Notes: a model not told the origin generated them from the letters alone. DNA of 64,000 bases from an uncultured Eubacteriales bacterium (GCA_934454655.1 CAKSFK010000003.1:47973-111972), one strand, 5' to 3'. Shown: positions 50,998 to 60,976, counted from the stretch's first letter. Made by a program: numbers and translations.

Positions 50998-51027
50998 TTG
51001 ACGAAAACACAAATTACGGTGTATAAT
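50998..51027 (+). promoter_or_regulatory. Promoter of the topoisomerase operon
   Basis: TTGACG (50998-51003) and TATAAT (51022-51027), 18 bp apart. Confidence 0.65.
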
Positions 51028-51061
51028 ATGTTTTGTATATGTAAAAGGAGAGGTATGACCA

Positions 51062-53044
51062 ATGGCAAAAGCTACCGCGGAGTACGGCAACGACAGTATT
51101 AAAAAGCTTGAGGGTCCTGACAGGGTAAGAAAACGCCCCGGTGTTATTTTCGGCTCGGACGGTCTTGACGGCTGTGAGCATTCGGTCTTTGAAATAATTT
51201 CAAACTCAATTGACGAGGCGCGCGAAGGCTTCGGACAGAAAATAGTTGTCACAAAATATGCCGACGGCTCTGTTGAGGTGCAGGATTTCGGACGCGGCGC
51301 TCCGGTTGACTTTAACAACAAGGAACAGTGCTTTAACTGGGAGCTTTTGTACTGCGAATTATACGCGGGCGGCAAATACAACACGAACGACGGCGCAAAT
51401 TATGAATATTCGGTAGGTCTTAACGGCTTGGGTCTTTGCTCTACACAGTACGCCTCGGAATATATGGACGTTGAAATCAAACGTGACGGATTTAAATATA
51501 ATCTGCACTTTGAAAAGGGCTATAACGTTGGCGGGCTTAAAAAAGAGCCTTACGACGGTAAGGACACCGGCACCAAGACGCGCTGGAAGCCGGACATTGA
51601 GGTTTTTACCGATGTTAATATTCCCACCGAATATTTTATCGATACCCTTAAAAGGCAGGCAATTGTTAACGACGGGCTTTTGTTTGTATTTAAAGAGCAG
51701 CAGGGCGCGCGTTTTGTTCAGCAGGAAATAATATATAAAAACGGCATTAAGGATTACGTTAACGAAACCGTAGGAGAGGAAAAGCTTTCCTCCGTTCAGT
51801 TCTGGCAGACTGAGCGCAAGGGTAAGGACCGCGAGGACAAGCCCGAATACAAGGTTAAAATAAATGTTGCGCTTTGTTTTTCAAACCGACACACCTTAAA
51901 GGAGTATTACCACAATTCAAGCTGGCTTGAATACGGCGGCGTACCCGAAAAGGCGACTCGCAGTGCATTTGTTTCGCAGATCGACGCGTATATAAAGCAG
52001 AGCGGAAAATATAAAACGAACGAAAGCAAGATAACATTTTCGGATATTGAGGAATGTCTGGTACTGGTTATTTCCTCGTTTTCAACCGTAACCTCATACG
52101 AAAACCAAACAAAAAAAGCCATCACAAATAAATTTATATATGAGGCAATGGTGGATTTTCTTAAGCACCAGCTTGAGGTCTATTTTATTGAAAACAAGGC
52201 GGAAGCCGATAAGATAGCAGACCAGATACTTGTAAACAAGCGCAGCCGCGAGCGCAGCGAAAGGGAGCGCATCAACCTTAAAAAAACATTGCAGTCCTCA
52301 AACTCAATGCTCGACCGTGTGGATAAATTTGTTGACTGCCGCTCAAAGGACGTAGAGCAGCGCGAGGTGTTCATCGTTGAGGGCGATTCGGCTTTGGGCT
52401 CGTGCAAATTGGCGCGAAACGCCGAATTTCAGGCAATAATACCGGTAAGGGGCAAAATTTTAAACTGCCTTAAAGCCGATTACGAAAAGGTGTTTAAAAG
52501 TGAGATTATAACCAACCTTATAAAGGTGTTAGGCTGCGGCGTTGAGGTGAAATCCAAGGCAAACAAAGGTCTTGCGACCTTTGACCTTTCTTCGCTTCGT
52601 TGGAACAAGGTTATTATCTGTACCGACGCGGACGTGGACGGTTTTCAGATACGCACCCTTATTCTTACAATGATTTACCGTTTAATGCCCACACTTATAA
52701 ACGAAGGTAAAATCTACATTGCCGAAACCCCGCTTTACGAAATAGGCACAAAGGATATGACATACTTCGCCTATGACGAGAAAGAGAAAATTGACATTCT
52801 TGATAAAATAGGCGACGGTAAGTACACAATTCAGCGCTCAAAGGGACTTGGCGAAAACCAACCCGATATGATGAACCTCACCACAATGAACCCCGAAACC
52901 AGACGGCTTATAAAGGTTATGCCGCAGGATGCCGAGCGCACCTCGCAGATGTTTGATTTGCTGCTTGGGGACGATTTGCAGGGCAGAAAGGACTTTATTG
53001 CCGAAAACGGCTATATGTATCTTGATGAGGCAGACCTGTCTTAA
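51062..53044 (+). CDS. parE: Type IIA DNA topoisomerase subunit B (topo IV-like)
   Basis: 660 residues. The GHKL ATPase domain contains EIISNSIDEAREG, VQDFGRGAPVD and YSVGLNGLGLCSTQYAS; the TOPRIM domain contains EGDSALGSCKLARN and DADVDGFQIRTL, both intact, with QRSKGLGENQPDMM near the end. It is shorter and more divergent than GyrB and is paired with the A-subunit gene at 53977, so it is named topo IV-like; a gyrase assignment is not excluded. ATG 51062 follows AAGGAGAGG by 8 bases. Confidence 0.88.
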   Translation: MAKATAEYGNDSIKKLEGPDRVRKRPGVIFGSDGLDGCEHSVFEIISNSIDEAREGFGQKIVVTKYADGSVEVQDFGRGAPVDFNNKEQCFNWELLYCELYAGGKYNTNDGANYEYSVGLNGLGLCSTQYASEYMDVEIKRDGFKYNLHFEKGYNVGGLKKEPYDGKDTGTKTRWKPDIEVFTDVNIPTEYFIDTLKRQAIVNDGLLFVFKEQQGARFVQQEIIYKNGIKDYVNETVGEEKLSSVQFWQTERKGKDREDKPEYKVKINVALCFSNRHTLKEYYHNSSWLEYGGVPEKATRSAFVSQIDAYIKQSGKYKTNESKITFSDIEECLVLVISSFSTVTSYENQTKKAITNKFIYEAMVDFLKHQLEVYFIENKAEADKIADQILVNKRSRERSERERINLKKTLQSSNSMLDRVDKFVDCRSKDVEQREVFIVEGDSALGSCKLARNAEFQAIIPVRGKILNCLKADYEKVFKSEIITNLIKVLGCGVEVKSKANKGLATFDLSSLRWNKVIICTDADVDGFQIRTLILTMIYRLMPTLINEGKIYIAETPLYEIGTKDMTYFAYDEKEKIDILDKIGDGKYTIQRSKGLGENQPDMMNLTTMNPETRRLIKVMPQDAERTSQMFDLLLGDDLQGRKDFIAENGYMYLDEADLS

Positions 53045-53106
53045 TTCGGAATGCGGAATGCGGAATTAAGGAAAAACTTAAGCTCGGTGTTTTAACAGAA
53101 AACTGT

Positions 53107-53174
53107 ATGAAAGTATAAATTCGGACTGCGAGGAGATTATAAGGCTTTTAGTTTTTATTACTAAAACTCAAAAT
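53107..53174 (+). pseudogene. Remnant of a four-helix-bundle gene (third copy)
   Basis: The stretch from about 53107 matches the last part of the two downstream copies almost base for base (it reads GAAAGTATAAATTCGGACTG) and differs by a T in place of C in the ATTACT-preceding codon. It has lost its 5' two thirds; the preceding bases are unrelated. Confidence 0.7.
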
Positions 53175-53210
53175 AATTCCGCATTACGCATTACGAATTA
53201 AGGGAGCGCA

Positions 53211-53576
53211 ATGGAGAATATAATTGTTACAAAAAGTGAAAATTTTGCTGTGAGAATTGTAAACGCGTATAAATACCTCACTTCCGAAAAAAACGAATAT
53301 GTTATGTCAAAGCAACTTTTAAGAAGCGGCACAAGCATAGGTGCGAATGTCAAAGAAGGTATCAGAGGTCAATCAAAACCGGATTTTTACGCAAAATTCA
53401 ATATAGCGCTCAAAGAAGCAAGTGAAACCGAATATTGGCTTGAAATCCTTTATGAAACAAATTATATGGATGAAAAGTTGTATGAAAGTATAAATTCGGA
53501 CTGCGAGGAGATTATAAGGCTTTTAGTTTCTATTACTAAAACTCAAAATAATTCCGCATTACGCATTACGAATTAA
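53211..53576 (+). CDS. Four-helix-bundle protein (S23/IVS type), copy 1
   Basis: 121 residues of the TIGR02436 family, first seen as proteins encoded by intervening sequences in 23S rRNA genes. LLRSGTSIGANVKEGIRGQS and IALKEASETEYWLEILYETN are the family signature. GGGAG lies just before the ATG. The protein-coding part is identical in sequence to copy 2 up to the last few residues, so the duplication is recent. Function of the stand-alone genes is unknown. Its C-terminal codons lie in the flanking repeat, a sign that gene and repeat move together. Confidence 0.88.
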   Translation: MENIIVTKSENFAVRIVNAYKYLTSEKNEYVMSKQLLRSGTSIGANVKEGIRGQSKPDFYAKFNIALKEASETEYWLEILYETNYMDEKLYESINSDCEEIIRLLVSITKTQNNSALRITN

Positions 53577-53585
53577 GGGAGCGCA

Positions 53586-53963
53586 ATGGAGAATATAATT
53601 GTTACAAAAAGTGAAAATTTTGCTGTGAGAATTGTAAACGCGTATAAATACCTCACTTCCGAAAAAAACGAATATGTTATGTCAAAGCAACTTTTAAGAA
53701 GCGGCACAAGCATAGGTGCGAATGTCAAAGAAGGTATCAGAGGTCAATCAAAACCGGATTTTTACGCAAAATTCAATATAGCGCTCAAAGAAGCAAGTGA
53801 AACCGAATATTGGCTTGAAATCCTTTATGAAACAAATTATATGGATGAAAAGTTGTATGAAAGTATAAATTCGGACTGCGAGGAGATTATAAGGCTTTTA
53901 GTTTCTATTACTAAAACTCAAAATAATTCCGCATTACGCATTCCGAATTCCGAATTAAAATGA
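53586..53963 (+). CDS. Four-helix-bundle protein (S23/IVS type), copy 2
   Basis: 125 residues, identical to copy 1 from MENIIVTKSENFAVRIV to NNSALRI, then different (PNSELK) because it runs into the right-hand inverted repeat. The start follows the same GGGAGCGCA leader. The tandem pair interrupts what would otherwise be a parE-parC operon, and the parC ribosome binding site lies immediately after. Confidence 0.88.
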   Translation: MENIIVTKSENFAVRIVNAYKYLTSEKNEYVMSKQLLRSGTSIGANVKEGIRGQSKPDFYAKFNIALKEASETEYWLEILYETNYMDEKLYESINSDCEEIIRLLVSITKTQNNSALRIPNSELK

Positions 53964-53976
53964 GGAAGTGAAGTTT

Positions 53977-56214
53977 GTGGCAACTAAAAAAAAGAAAGAG
54001 CCGAGGTCGGTAAAGCCTAAGATTAACGCTTATATTGCCGGTGCGGGGCTTACGGTTGAACAGCCGATAACCGACACGCTCGAAACCAACTATATGCCTT
54101 ATGCCATGAGCGTTATAGTATCCCGTGCAATACCTGAAATTGACGGCTTTAAGCCCTCGCACAGAAAGCTGCTTTATACAATGTATAATATGGGGCTTTT
54201 AAAGGGCAGCACAATAAAATCGGCTAACATTGTCGGACGCACCATGCAACTGAACCCGCACGGCGACGCGGCAATTTACGAAACAATGGTCCGCCTGTCC
54301 GAGGGGTATCAAGCGCTTTTGCATCCGTACGTTGCCTCAAAAGGCTCATTCGGTAAAGCATACTCGCGCGATATGGCATACGCCGCCTCGCGTTATACCG
54401 AAGCAAAGCTTTCTCCCATTGCGGCAGAACTTTTTTCCGATATAGACAAAGACACGGTAGACTTTGTGGATAACTATGACGCAACCATGAAAGAGCCTAC
54501 CCTATTCCCCGTTACGTTCCCATCGGTACTGGTTAACGCAAACACGGGAATCGCCGTCGGAATGGCAAGCTCGATTTGTCCGTTCAACCTGCGCGAGGTA
54601 TGCGAAACCACAATAAGCTATATAAGAGATAACGACATAAATGTTGCGGACACGCTCTTAGCCCCCGATTTCCCGATAGGCGGCAGGCTTTTATATGACC
54701 GTTCGGCAATGGAAAAAATTTACGAAACGGGACGTGGCAGTTTCAAGGTAAGAGGCGTTTACGCTTACGATAAATCGCAGAATTGTGTGGATATTACCGA
54801 AATTCCCCCGACCACTACAAGCGAGGCGATTATTGAAAAGGTAATTGAGCTTGCAAAGCTTAAAAAAATAACCGAGATAAACGACATTCGCGACGAAACC
54901 GATTTAAACGGACTTAAAATAACAATAGATCTTAAGCGCGGAGCAGACCCCGAAAAGCTGATGAAAAAGGTTATGAAAATGACCCCGCTTGAGGACAGTT
55001 TTTCCTGCAACTTCAATATTTTAATTGCAGGCTCGCCGCGTGTTATGGGCGTTAAGGAAATCATTTCCGAATGGGTCGCGTTCAGAGAGGAATGCGTCCG
55101 CCGCCGCGTTTACTTTAAGCTTTCAAAGGCAAAGGATAAACTGCACCTTTTAAAGGGTCTTGAAAAAATACTGCTTGACATTGATAAGGCAATTAAAATT
55201 GTCCGTGAAACGGACGAGGAATCGCAGGTTGTGCCGAACCTGATGATAGGCTTCGGAATAGATGAAATTCAGGCAGAATATGTCGCGGAGATTAAACTGC
55301 GCCACTTAAACCGTGAATATATTTTAAAACGCACGGCCGATATTGAAGAATTGATGAAGGAAATCGCCGAGATGGAGGGAGTTTTAAACTCACGCTCAAA
55401 GCTTTTAAATATAATAGTTAAGGAACTTAAAGAGGTTGCCGAAAAATACGGGCAGGACAGAAAAACCGAAATTATAAGTGCGGCTGAAGAAAGCGGCGGC
55501 GACGAACCCGACGAGCTTGACAATTCGCCCGTAACCCTTTTCTTTACAAAGGACGGGTATTTCAAAAAGATAACCCCGCAGTCACTCAGAATGAGCGGAG
55601 AACAAAAGCTTAAAGACGGAGATGAAATCACCCAAACGGCGGAGTCCACCAATGCCGAGGAGCTTTTGTTTTTTACAAACAAATCGCAGGTTTATAAATC
55701 CCGTACATCGGAATTTGCCGACGGCAAGGCAAGCGTGCTCGGCGATTATGTACCCTCAAAGCTTGAATTTGAGGAAGCGGAAAACGCCGTGTATATGGTT
55801 GCGACCTCCGATTATAAGGGGTATATGCTCTTTGTGTTTGATAACGGCAGAATTGCAAAGGTTCCGCTTTCGTCCTACCAAACAAAGACAAACCGCAAAA
55901 AGCTTATAAAGGCATATTGCGATAAATTTACGCTTCACAGCATTTTCTTTATAAAAGAGGAAACCGAGCTGCTCTTAAAATCCACAAACGGACGTATGCT
56001 TATTGTTAACACCGCGTCTGTTCCCGCAAAGACCACAAAGGACAACGGCGGCATAGCCGTAATGACCCAGAAACGCGGTCAGCGGCTTTCGGAGGCTGTT
56101 GTTTACGAAAGCGGCAGTCTTGAAAACGACCACCGCTACCGCACAAGGAACCTGCCTGCGGCAGGCAGTAAAAAACCCGTTGGTACAGCCGAACAGGAAA
56201 TGTTTGAGATATAG
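53977..56214 (+). CDS. parC: Type IIA DNA topoisomerase subunit A (topo IV-like)
   Basis: 745 residues. The cleavage domain shows YMPYAMSVIVSRAIPEIDGF, KPSHRKLLYTMY and the catalytic tyrosine Y140 in AASRYTEAKLSP, with PHGDAAIYETMVRL and FPSVLVNANTGIAVGM. The C-terminal beta-propeller region has KSQVYKSRTSEFADG and related blades but no clear gyrase-box. Start GTG at 53977 is favoured because GAGGAA is 9 bases upstream; GTG 53968 is too close. A 30-residue basic extension precedes the usual N-terminus. Topo IV-like rather than gyrase is inferred from lack of the gyrase-box. Confidence 0.88.
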   Translation: MATKKKKEPRSVKPKINAYIAGAGLTVEQPITDTLETNYMPYAMSVIVSRAIPEIDGFKPSHRKLLYTMYNMGLLKGSTIKSANIVGRTMQLNPHGDAAIYETMVRLSEGYQALLHPYVASKGSFGKAYSRDMAYAASRYTEAKLSPIAAELFSDIDKDTVDFVDNYDATMKEPTLFPVTFPSVLVNANTGIAVGMASSICPFNLREVCETTISYIRDNDINVADTLLAPDFPIGGRLLYDRSAMEKIYETGRGSFKVRGVYAYDKSQNCVDITEIPPTTTSEAIIEKVIELAKLKKITEINDIRDETDLNGLKITIDLKRGADPEKLMKKVMKMTPLEDSFSCNFNILIAGSPRVMGVKEIISEWVAFREECVRRRVYFKLSKAKDKLHLLKGLEKILLDIDKAIKIVRETDEESQVVPNLMIGFGIDEIQAEYVAEIKLRHLNREYILKRTADIEELMKEIAEMEGVLNSRSKLLNIIVKELKEVAEKYGQDRKTEIISAAEESGGDEPDELDNSPVTLFFTKDGYFKKITPQSLRMSGEQKLKDGDEITQTAESTNAEELLFFTNKSQVYKSRTSEFADGKASVLGDYVPSKLEFEEAENAVYMVATSDYKGYMLFVFDNGRIAKVPLSSYQTKTNRKKLIKAYCDKFTLHSIFFIKEETELLLKSTNGRMLIVNTASVPAKTTKDNGGIAVMTQKRGQRLSEAVVYESGSLENDHRYRTRNLPAAGSKKPVGTAEQEMFEI

Positions 56215-56344
56215 CAAAAACCGTCCGCTGTTGCGAACGGCTTTGTCGGCACAGGTGCAAACGCATTTATAACAGTGCCGACTGTTAATAATTTAACCTG
56301 TTTTTATAAGAATATTCATTTTTTACGGACGGAGAGAAATTTCA

Positions 56345-58978
56345 ATGGCAAAAGAATTGGCAAAGCAATACAACCCGAAAGAGGTTGAGGACAGAATTTA
56401 CAAAATGTGGCTTGACGGCAGATATTTCCACGCAAAGTGCGAGGAGGGCAAACCGACTTATACAATAGTTATACCGCCACCGAATATTACGGGTCAGCTC
56501 CATATGGGACACGCGCTTGACAATACGTTACAGGACATTTTAATTCGTTTTAAGCGTATGCAGGGTTACGATACCTTGTGGGTACCCGGAACGGACCATG
56601 CATCTATTGCGACCGAAGCTAAAATTGTTGAAAAAATGCGTAAGGATGGGCTTACGAAAGAGGACGTCGGCAGAGAGGGATTTTTAGAGCGCGCCTGGGA
56701 GTGGAAAAAGCAGTACGGCGGAAGAATTATTGAACAGCTTAAAAAGATGGGCTCTTCCTGCGACTGGGAAAGGGAGCGCTTTACCCTTGACGAAGGTTGC
56801 AGTAAGGCGGTTAAAGAGGTTTTTGTCCGTCTGTACGAAAAGGGACTTATTTACAGGGGCGAAAGAATTATTAACTGGTGTCCCCACTGCAAGACCTCAA
56901 TTTCCGACGCCGAGGTTGAATACGAAGAGCAGGCAGGACATTTCTGGCATCTGCGATATCCGTTTAAGGATGGCAGCGGTTACTTAGAGCTTGCAACGAC
57001 CCGCCCCGAAACATTGCTGGGCGATACCGCGGTTGCCGTAAACCCGAATGACGAAAGATACAAAGACCTTGTGGGCAAAACGCTTATTTTGCCGCTTGTT
57101 CACCGCGAAATACCCGTTATTGCCGATGATTACGTTGAAACGGATTTCGGAACGGGCGTGGTTAAGATCACCCCCGCGCACGACCCTAACGACTTTGAAG
57201 TGGGTCTGCGCCACAACTTAGAGGTTATAAATGTTTTAACCGATGACGCAAAAATTGTTGCCGATTACCCGAAATATGCGGGAATGGACCGTTATGAGGC
57301 ACGCAAAGCCATTGTTGCCGACCTTGAAAAAGAGGGCGCGCTTGTAAAAATTGAGGAACACGTTCACAATGTCGGCACCTGCTACCGCTGCGGCACAACG
57401 GTTGAGCCGCGCGTATCAAAGCAGTGGTTTGTTAAAATGAAGCCTTTGGCTGAGCCTGCCATTGAGGCGGTTAAAAACGGTGAAACAAAATTTGTTCCGC
57501 AGCGTTTTGAAAAAATATATTTCCACTGGCTTGAAAATATCCGCGATTGGTGCATATCACGTCAGCTCTGGTGGGGACACCGTATTCCCGCGTGGTACTG
57601 TGCGGATTGCGGCGAGATTACCGTTTCCAAAGAGGACGCGCACTGCTGCGCGCACTGCGGAAGCAAAAATATAACGCAGGACCCCGATACGCTTGATACA
57701 TGGTTCTCCTCTGCCCTGTGGCCGTTCTCGACCCTCGGCTGGCCCGAAGAAACCGCCGATTTCAAGCACTATTACCCCACAAATACACTGGTTACGGGAT
57801 ATGACATTATTCCTTTCTGGGTTATGCGTATGATGTTCTCGGGAATTGAACAGACGGGCGAGGTTCCGTTTGACACCGTGCTTATTCACGGTCTTGTGCG
57901 CGATTCACAGGGAAGAAAGATGTCTAAATCGCTCGGAAACGGCGTTGACCCGCTTGAGGTAATAGATAAATTCGGCGCGGACGCGCTGCGCTTCTCGCTT
58001 GCAACCGGCAACAGCCCGGGAAATGATATGCGTTATATTGAAGAACGCGTTGAGGCAAGCCGAAACTTTGCGAACAAGCTTTGGAACGCCGCAAGATTTA
58101 TTCTTATGAATTTAAAATCCGACGAAGTTCTGCCGCTTAACGGGAACGACTTTGCCCTTGAGGACAAGTGGATTCTCTCAAAATACAACGCGCTTGTGTC
58201 CGACGTAACCGAAAACCTTGAAAAATACGAGCTTGGAATGGCTGTTCAAAAGCTTTATGACTTTATCTGGGACGTTTTCTGCGATTGGTACATTGAAATA
58301 TGCAAATCCCGCTTAAACGGTGAGGATGAAAAAGCCGCCGACACGGCAAGGTCGGTGCTGATATACGTCTTTACGGGTACTTTGGCGCTTTTGCACCCGT
58401 TTATGCCCTTTATAACCGAGGAAATTTGGCAGTCGCTGCCGCACAGGGGCGACGCGCTTATGGTGACAAGCTGGCCGGTGTTTAATAAATCGTTTGAATT
58501 CACCGCCGAGGAAAGTGATTTTGAAAAGGTTATGGCGGTTATAAAGGCTGTAAGAAACCGCCGCGCCGAAATGAATGTTCCGCCCTCCAAAAAAGCAAAG
58601 GTCTGCATTGCAACAAAGTTTAAGGACGCGTTTTTGCTCGGCACAGCATACATCTGTCGGCTTGCCTACGCTTCCGAAGTTGAAATAGGCGAAAGCTTTG
58701 AAAGCGAGGGCGCTGTCAGGATTATTACCGACTCCGCAACGGTTTATATGCCGATGCGTGAATTGGTGGATTTTACCGCCGAGCTTGAAAGGCTTAAAAA
58801 AGAACTTAAAAAAGCCGAAGAGGATAAGGAGTTTTTTGAAAAGAAGCTTAATAACCCCGGCTTTGTTTCAAAAGCGCCCGCTGCGGTTGTAGAGCAGCAG
58901 CGCGAAGGCCTTGATAAGGTGCTTGAAAAAATAAATATGCTAAACAACAGCATTTCCGAAACAGAAAAAATGCTTTAA
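56345..58978 (+). CDS. valS: Valyl-tRNA synthetase
   Basis: 877 residues, class I synthetase. HIGH motif PPPNITGQLHMGHALDN, CP1 editing domain (LATTRPETLLGDTAV, EVGLRHNLEVI), KMSKS motif GRKMSKSLGNGVDPLE, and a C-terminal coiled coil (TAELERLKKELKKAEEDKEF). Usual length for bacterial ValRS. The 130-bp upstream space is too short for a T-box and shows none, so transcription control is not evident. It ends 4 bp before a strong terminator. Confidence 0.98.
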   Translation: MAKELAKQYNPKEVEDRIYKMWLDGRYFHAKCEEGKPTYTIVIPPPNITGQLHMGHALDNTLQDILIRFKRMQGYDTLWVPGTDHASIATEAKIVEKMRKDGLTKEDVGREGFLERAWEWKKQYGGRIIEQLKKMGSSCDWERERFTLDEGCSKAVKEVFVRLYEKGLIYRGERIINWCPHCKTSISDAEVEYEEQAGHFWHLRYPFKDGSGYLELATTRPETLLGDTAVAVNPNDERYKDLVGKTLILPLVHREIPVIADDYVETDFGTGVVKITPAHDPNDFEVGLRHNLEVINVLTDDAKIVADYPKYAGMDRYEARKAIVADLEKEGALVKIEEHVHNVGTCYRCGTTVEPRVSKQWFVKMKPLAEPAIEAVKNGETKFVPQRFEKIYFHWLENIRDWCISRQLWWGHRIPAWYCADCGEITVSKEDAHCCAHCGSKNITQDPDTLDTWFSSALWPFSTLGWPEETADFKHYYPTNTLVTGYDIIPFWVMRMMFSGIEQTGEVPFDTVLIHGLVRDSQGRKMSKSLGNGVDPLEVIDKFGADALRFSLATGNSPGNDMRYIEERVEASRNFANKLWNAARFILMNLKSDEVLPLNGNDFALEDKWILSKYNALVSDVTENLEKYELGMAVQKLYDFIWDVFCDWYIEICKSRLNGEDEKAADTARSVLIYVFTGTLALLHPFMPFITEEIWQSLPHRGDALMVTSWPVFNKSFEFTAEESDFEKVMAVIKAVRNRRAEMNVPPSKKAKVCIATKFKDAFLLGTAYICRLAYASEVEIGESFESEGAVRIITDSATVYMPMRELVDFTAELERLKKELKKAEEDKEFFEKKLNNPGFVSKAPAAVVEQQREGLDKVLEKINMLNNSISETEKML

Positions 58979-58981
58979 ACC

Positions 58982-59026
58982 AAAAAAATCCGACCCGGGC
59001 GGTTAGCCTCGGTCGGATTTTTTTTA
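58982..59026. terminator. Bidirectional terminator between valS and pyrR
   Basis: AAAAAATCCGACC pairs with GGTCGGATTTTTT around an internal loop. Confidence 0.9.
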
Positions 59027-59035
59027 AAATAAAAA

Positions 59036-59578
59036 TTATACCGTTTCGTACAGCTCAGCTGCGGTTGTATCATCATAAGGCGGAATTTTAACAGCAATAA
59101 TTTCCGAGCGCGATGTAGGAACGTTTTTCCCCACATAGTCGCCGCGTATCGGAAGTTCACGGTGACCGCGATCAATAAGCACGGCAAGCTGAACAGCCGC
59201 GGCTCTGCCGAATCTCATAAGCGCGTCAAGCGCGGCGCGTGCAGTTCTGCCCGTATACAGCACATCGTCAACCAGCACAACGTTTTTGCCCACAATGGAA
59301 AAGGGAAGCTGCGTAGGGTTTATAACGGGGTCGGGAGATATTGCCGATAGGTCGTCCCTGTAATAGGTAATATCAAGCTCCCCGCACGGAACTCTTACAC
59401 CCTCAATGCCATATATATTCTCCGCAATTATTTCAGCCAACGCAACTCCGCGCCTTTTAATGCCTATAATGCAAAGATCTTCCGTTCCGTTGTTTCTTTC
59501 CAAAATTTCGTGAGAAATACGTTTAAGCGCGCGCGCAATTGCCATATCATCCATAAGCGTTGCTTTATATTTTTCCAT
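59036..59578 (-). CDS. pyrR: PyrR bifunctional regulator / uracil phosphoribosyltransferase
   Basis: 180 residues. The PRPP-binding motif VVLVDDVLYTGRTARAAL and the RNA-binding/UPRT features (IGIKRRGVALAEI, ELDITYYRDDLS, DRGHRELPIRGDYVGKNVPT) are characteristic. PyrR binds pyr mRNA in the presence of UMP to cause termination and also salvages uracil. No pyr biosynthesis gene or PyrR site is within the window. It precedes nothing on its strand before the terminator. Confidence 0.95.
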   Translation of the reverse strand: MEKYKATLMDDMAIARALKRISHEILERNNGTEDLCIIGIKRRGVALAEIIAENIYGIEGVRVPCGELDITYYRDDLSAISPDPVINPTQLPFSIVGKNVVLVDDVLYTGRTARAALDALMRFGRAAAVQLAVLIDRGHRELPIRGDYVGKNVPTSRSEIIAVKIPPYDDTTAAELYETV

Positions 59579-59602
59579 ATATTAAAAACCTCGCATACAT
59601 TT

Positions 59603-60973
59603 TTATTTACCTACACAGAAACGCCTGAATATTTCATCGGCAACCTCATTTGTAACACGCTTGCCTGTAAGCTCATAAAGCGCGGCGATAGCGTCGTCAA
59701 CACAAACTCCCACCGCGTCAAGAGTACAGCCGTTTTGCAGTGCCGCCGCCGCTTCCGAAACCCCGTCAAGCGCCCGCGCGGCGCAGGCACGCTGTCTTTC
59801 GTTCATAAGCACGGCGCTGTCGCAGTCAAGGTGTGTCGTTCCCGAAATTTCGGCTATTGCCGCGCAGAGTTCATCATACCCTTTGCCCGTGCTTGCCGAG
59901 GTTAAGACCTTCTTAATCCCTTCAAACTCTTTCATATCGAGCTGAAATTCAAGGTCGGTCTTATTTATAACGGCAATCACATTTCTGCCGCGCACCTTTT
60001 CAAGCAAATTACGGTCATCACCGTCAAGCGGATGAGTACAATCAAAAACCGCAAGTATGAGTTCAGCCGACTCTATGCGCTCCACAGCACGCTCTACACC
60101 TATGCTTTCCACAATGTCATCCGTGTCCCTTATGCCCGCTGTATCGGCAAGGCGTAGCAGTATATCCCCTACCCTTACGGTATCCTCAACAACATCGCGC
60201 GTAGTTCCCGCAATTTCGGTTACTATTGACCGTTCGGCTCTGCTCAGCATATTCATAACCGTGGATTTTCCCACATTCGGCTTCCCCACGATAACGGTTT
60301 CAATTCCCTCGCGTATTACCCGCCCGGCATCATAGCTTGAAAGCATATTTTCAAGGCTCTGTTCGGCAGCGTTCAGCATTTTTGCAAAGTTATCCGCATT
60401 CAGTCCCTCAATATCCTCATCCGGGTAGTCCGAAAAAGCGGCAATAGACGCCGCCGCCGAAACAAGCTCTTTTTCTATCTTTTCGATTTCTTCACTGATT
60501 TTACCGATGTGTGCCGCTCTGGAAAGTCTTAATTCCGATTCCGAACGCGCGGATATAAGCCCCATAATACTTTCAGCCTTTGTAAGGTCGGTCTTGCCGT
60601 TTAAAAAAGCTCTTTTTGTAAATTCTCCCGGTTCTGCCGGGTAAGCGCCGTTATTAAGAATAAGCCTTAACACGTCAAGCAGTAAAATTCTGCCGCCGTG
60701 AACCGAAATTTCCACAACATTCTCTCCGGTATAGCTCTTCGGCGCTCTGAAAACCGTGGCAACGGCGTCGTCCATTACCTCGTTATTTTTTCTTATTTCG
60801 CCGTATGCCGCGCGGTAGCCCTTAAGTGATGATAATTTAACTCCGCTGACAGGAAAAAAGACCTTATCCGCCACATCAAAAGCACTTTCGCCGGATATTC
60901 TTATTACCCCGACCGATGCTTCACCTATCGGCGTTGCAATTGCCGCTATTGTTCTTCCCGTCACAATTTTCAC
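59603..60973 (-). CDS. mnmE: tRNA modification GTPase MnmE
   Basis: 456 residues. With MnmG it makes 5-carboxymethylaminomethyluridine at the tRNA wobble position. N-terminal folate-binding domain (IAAIATPIGEASVGVIRISG), helical domain, and a G domain with GKPNVGKSTVMNML, ADTAGIRDTDD, NKTD, ending in FCVGK, where the C-terminal Cys is characteristic. mnmG, often adjacent, is not within the window. Tightly packed with the glycosyltransferase gene (3 bp). Confidence 0.97.
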   Translation of the reverse strand: MKIVTGRTIAAIATPIGEASVGVIRISGESAFDVADKVFFPVSGVKLSSLKGYRAAYGEIRKNNEVMDDAVATVFRAPKSYTGENVVEISVHGGRILLLDVLRLILNNGAYPAEPGEFTKRAFLNGKTDLTKAESIMGLISARSESELRLSRAAHIGKISEEIEKIEKELVSAAASIAAFSDYPDEDIEGLNADNFAKMLNAAEQSLENMLSSYDAGRVIREGIETVIVGKPNVGKSTVMNMLSRAERSIVTEIAGTTRDVVEDTVRVGDILLRLADTAGIRDTDDIVESIGVERAVERIESAELILAVFDCTHPLDGDDRNLLEKVRGRNVIAVINKTDLEFQLDMKEFEGIKKVLTSASTGKGYDELCAAIAEISGTTHLDCDSAVLMNERQRACAARALDGVSEAAAALQNGCTLDAVGVCVDDAIAALYELTGKRVTNEVADEIFRRFCVGK

Positions 60974-60976
60974 CTC

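Larger units (their letters stand above)
53044..53948. repeat. Inverted-repeat-bounded tandem array of a small gene
   Basis: The block between the two topoisomerase genes is bounded by a 24-bp inverted repeat (53044-53067 and 53925-53948, one mismatch). Inside are a 3'-terminal remnant (about 53107-53210) and two complete tandem copies of a 375-bp unit (53211-53585 and from 53586). A direct repeat with GCATTACGCATTACG and GGGAGCGCA precedes each copy. Confidence 0.8.

Noticed and set aside
56216..56344. T-box leader in front of valS
   Set aside because: The gap is too short and lacks a T-box core or terminator.
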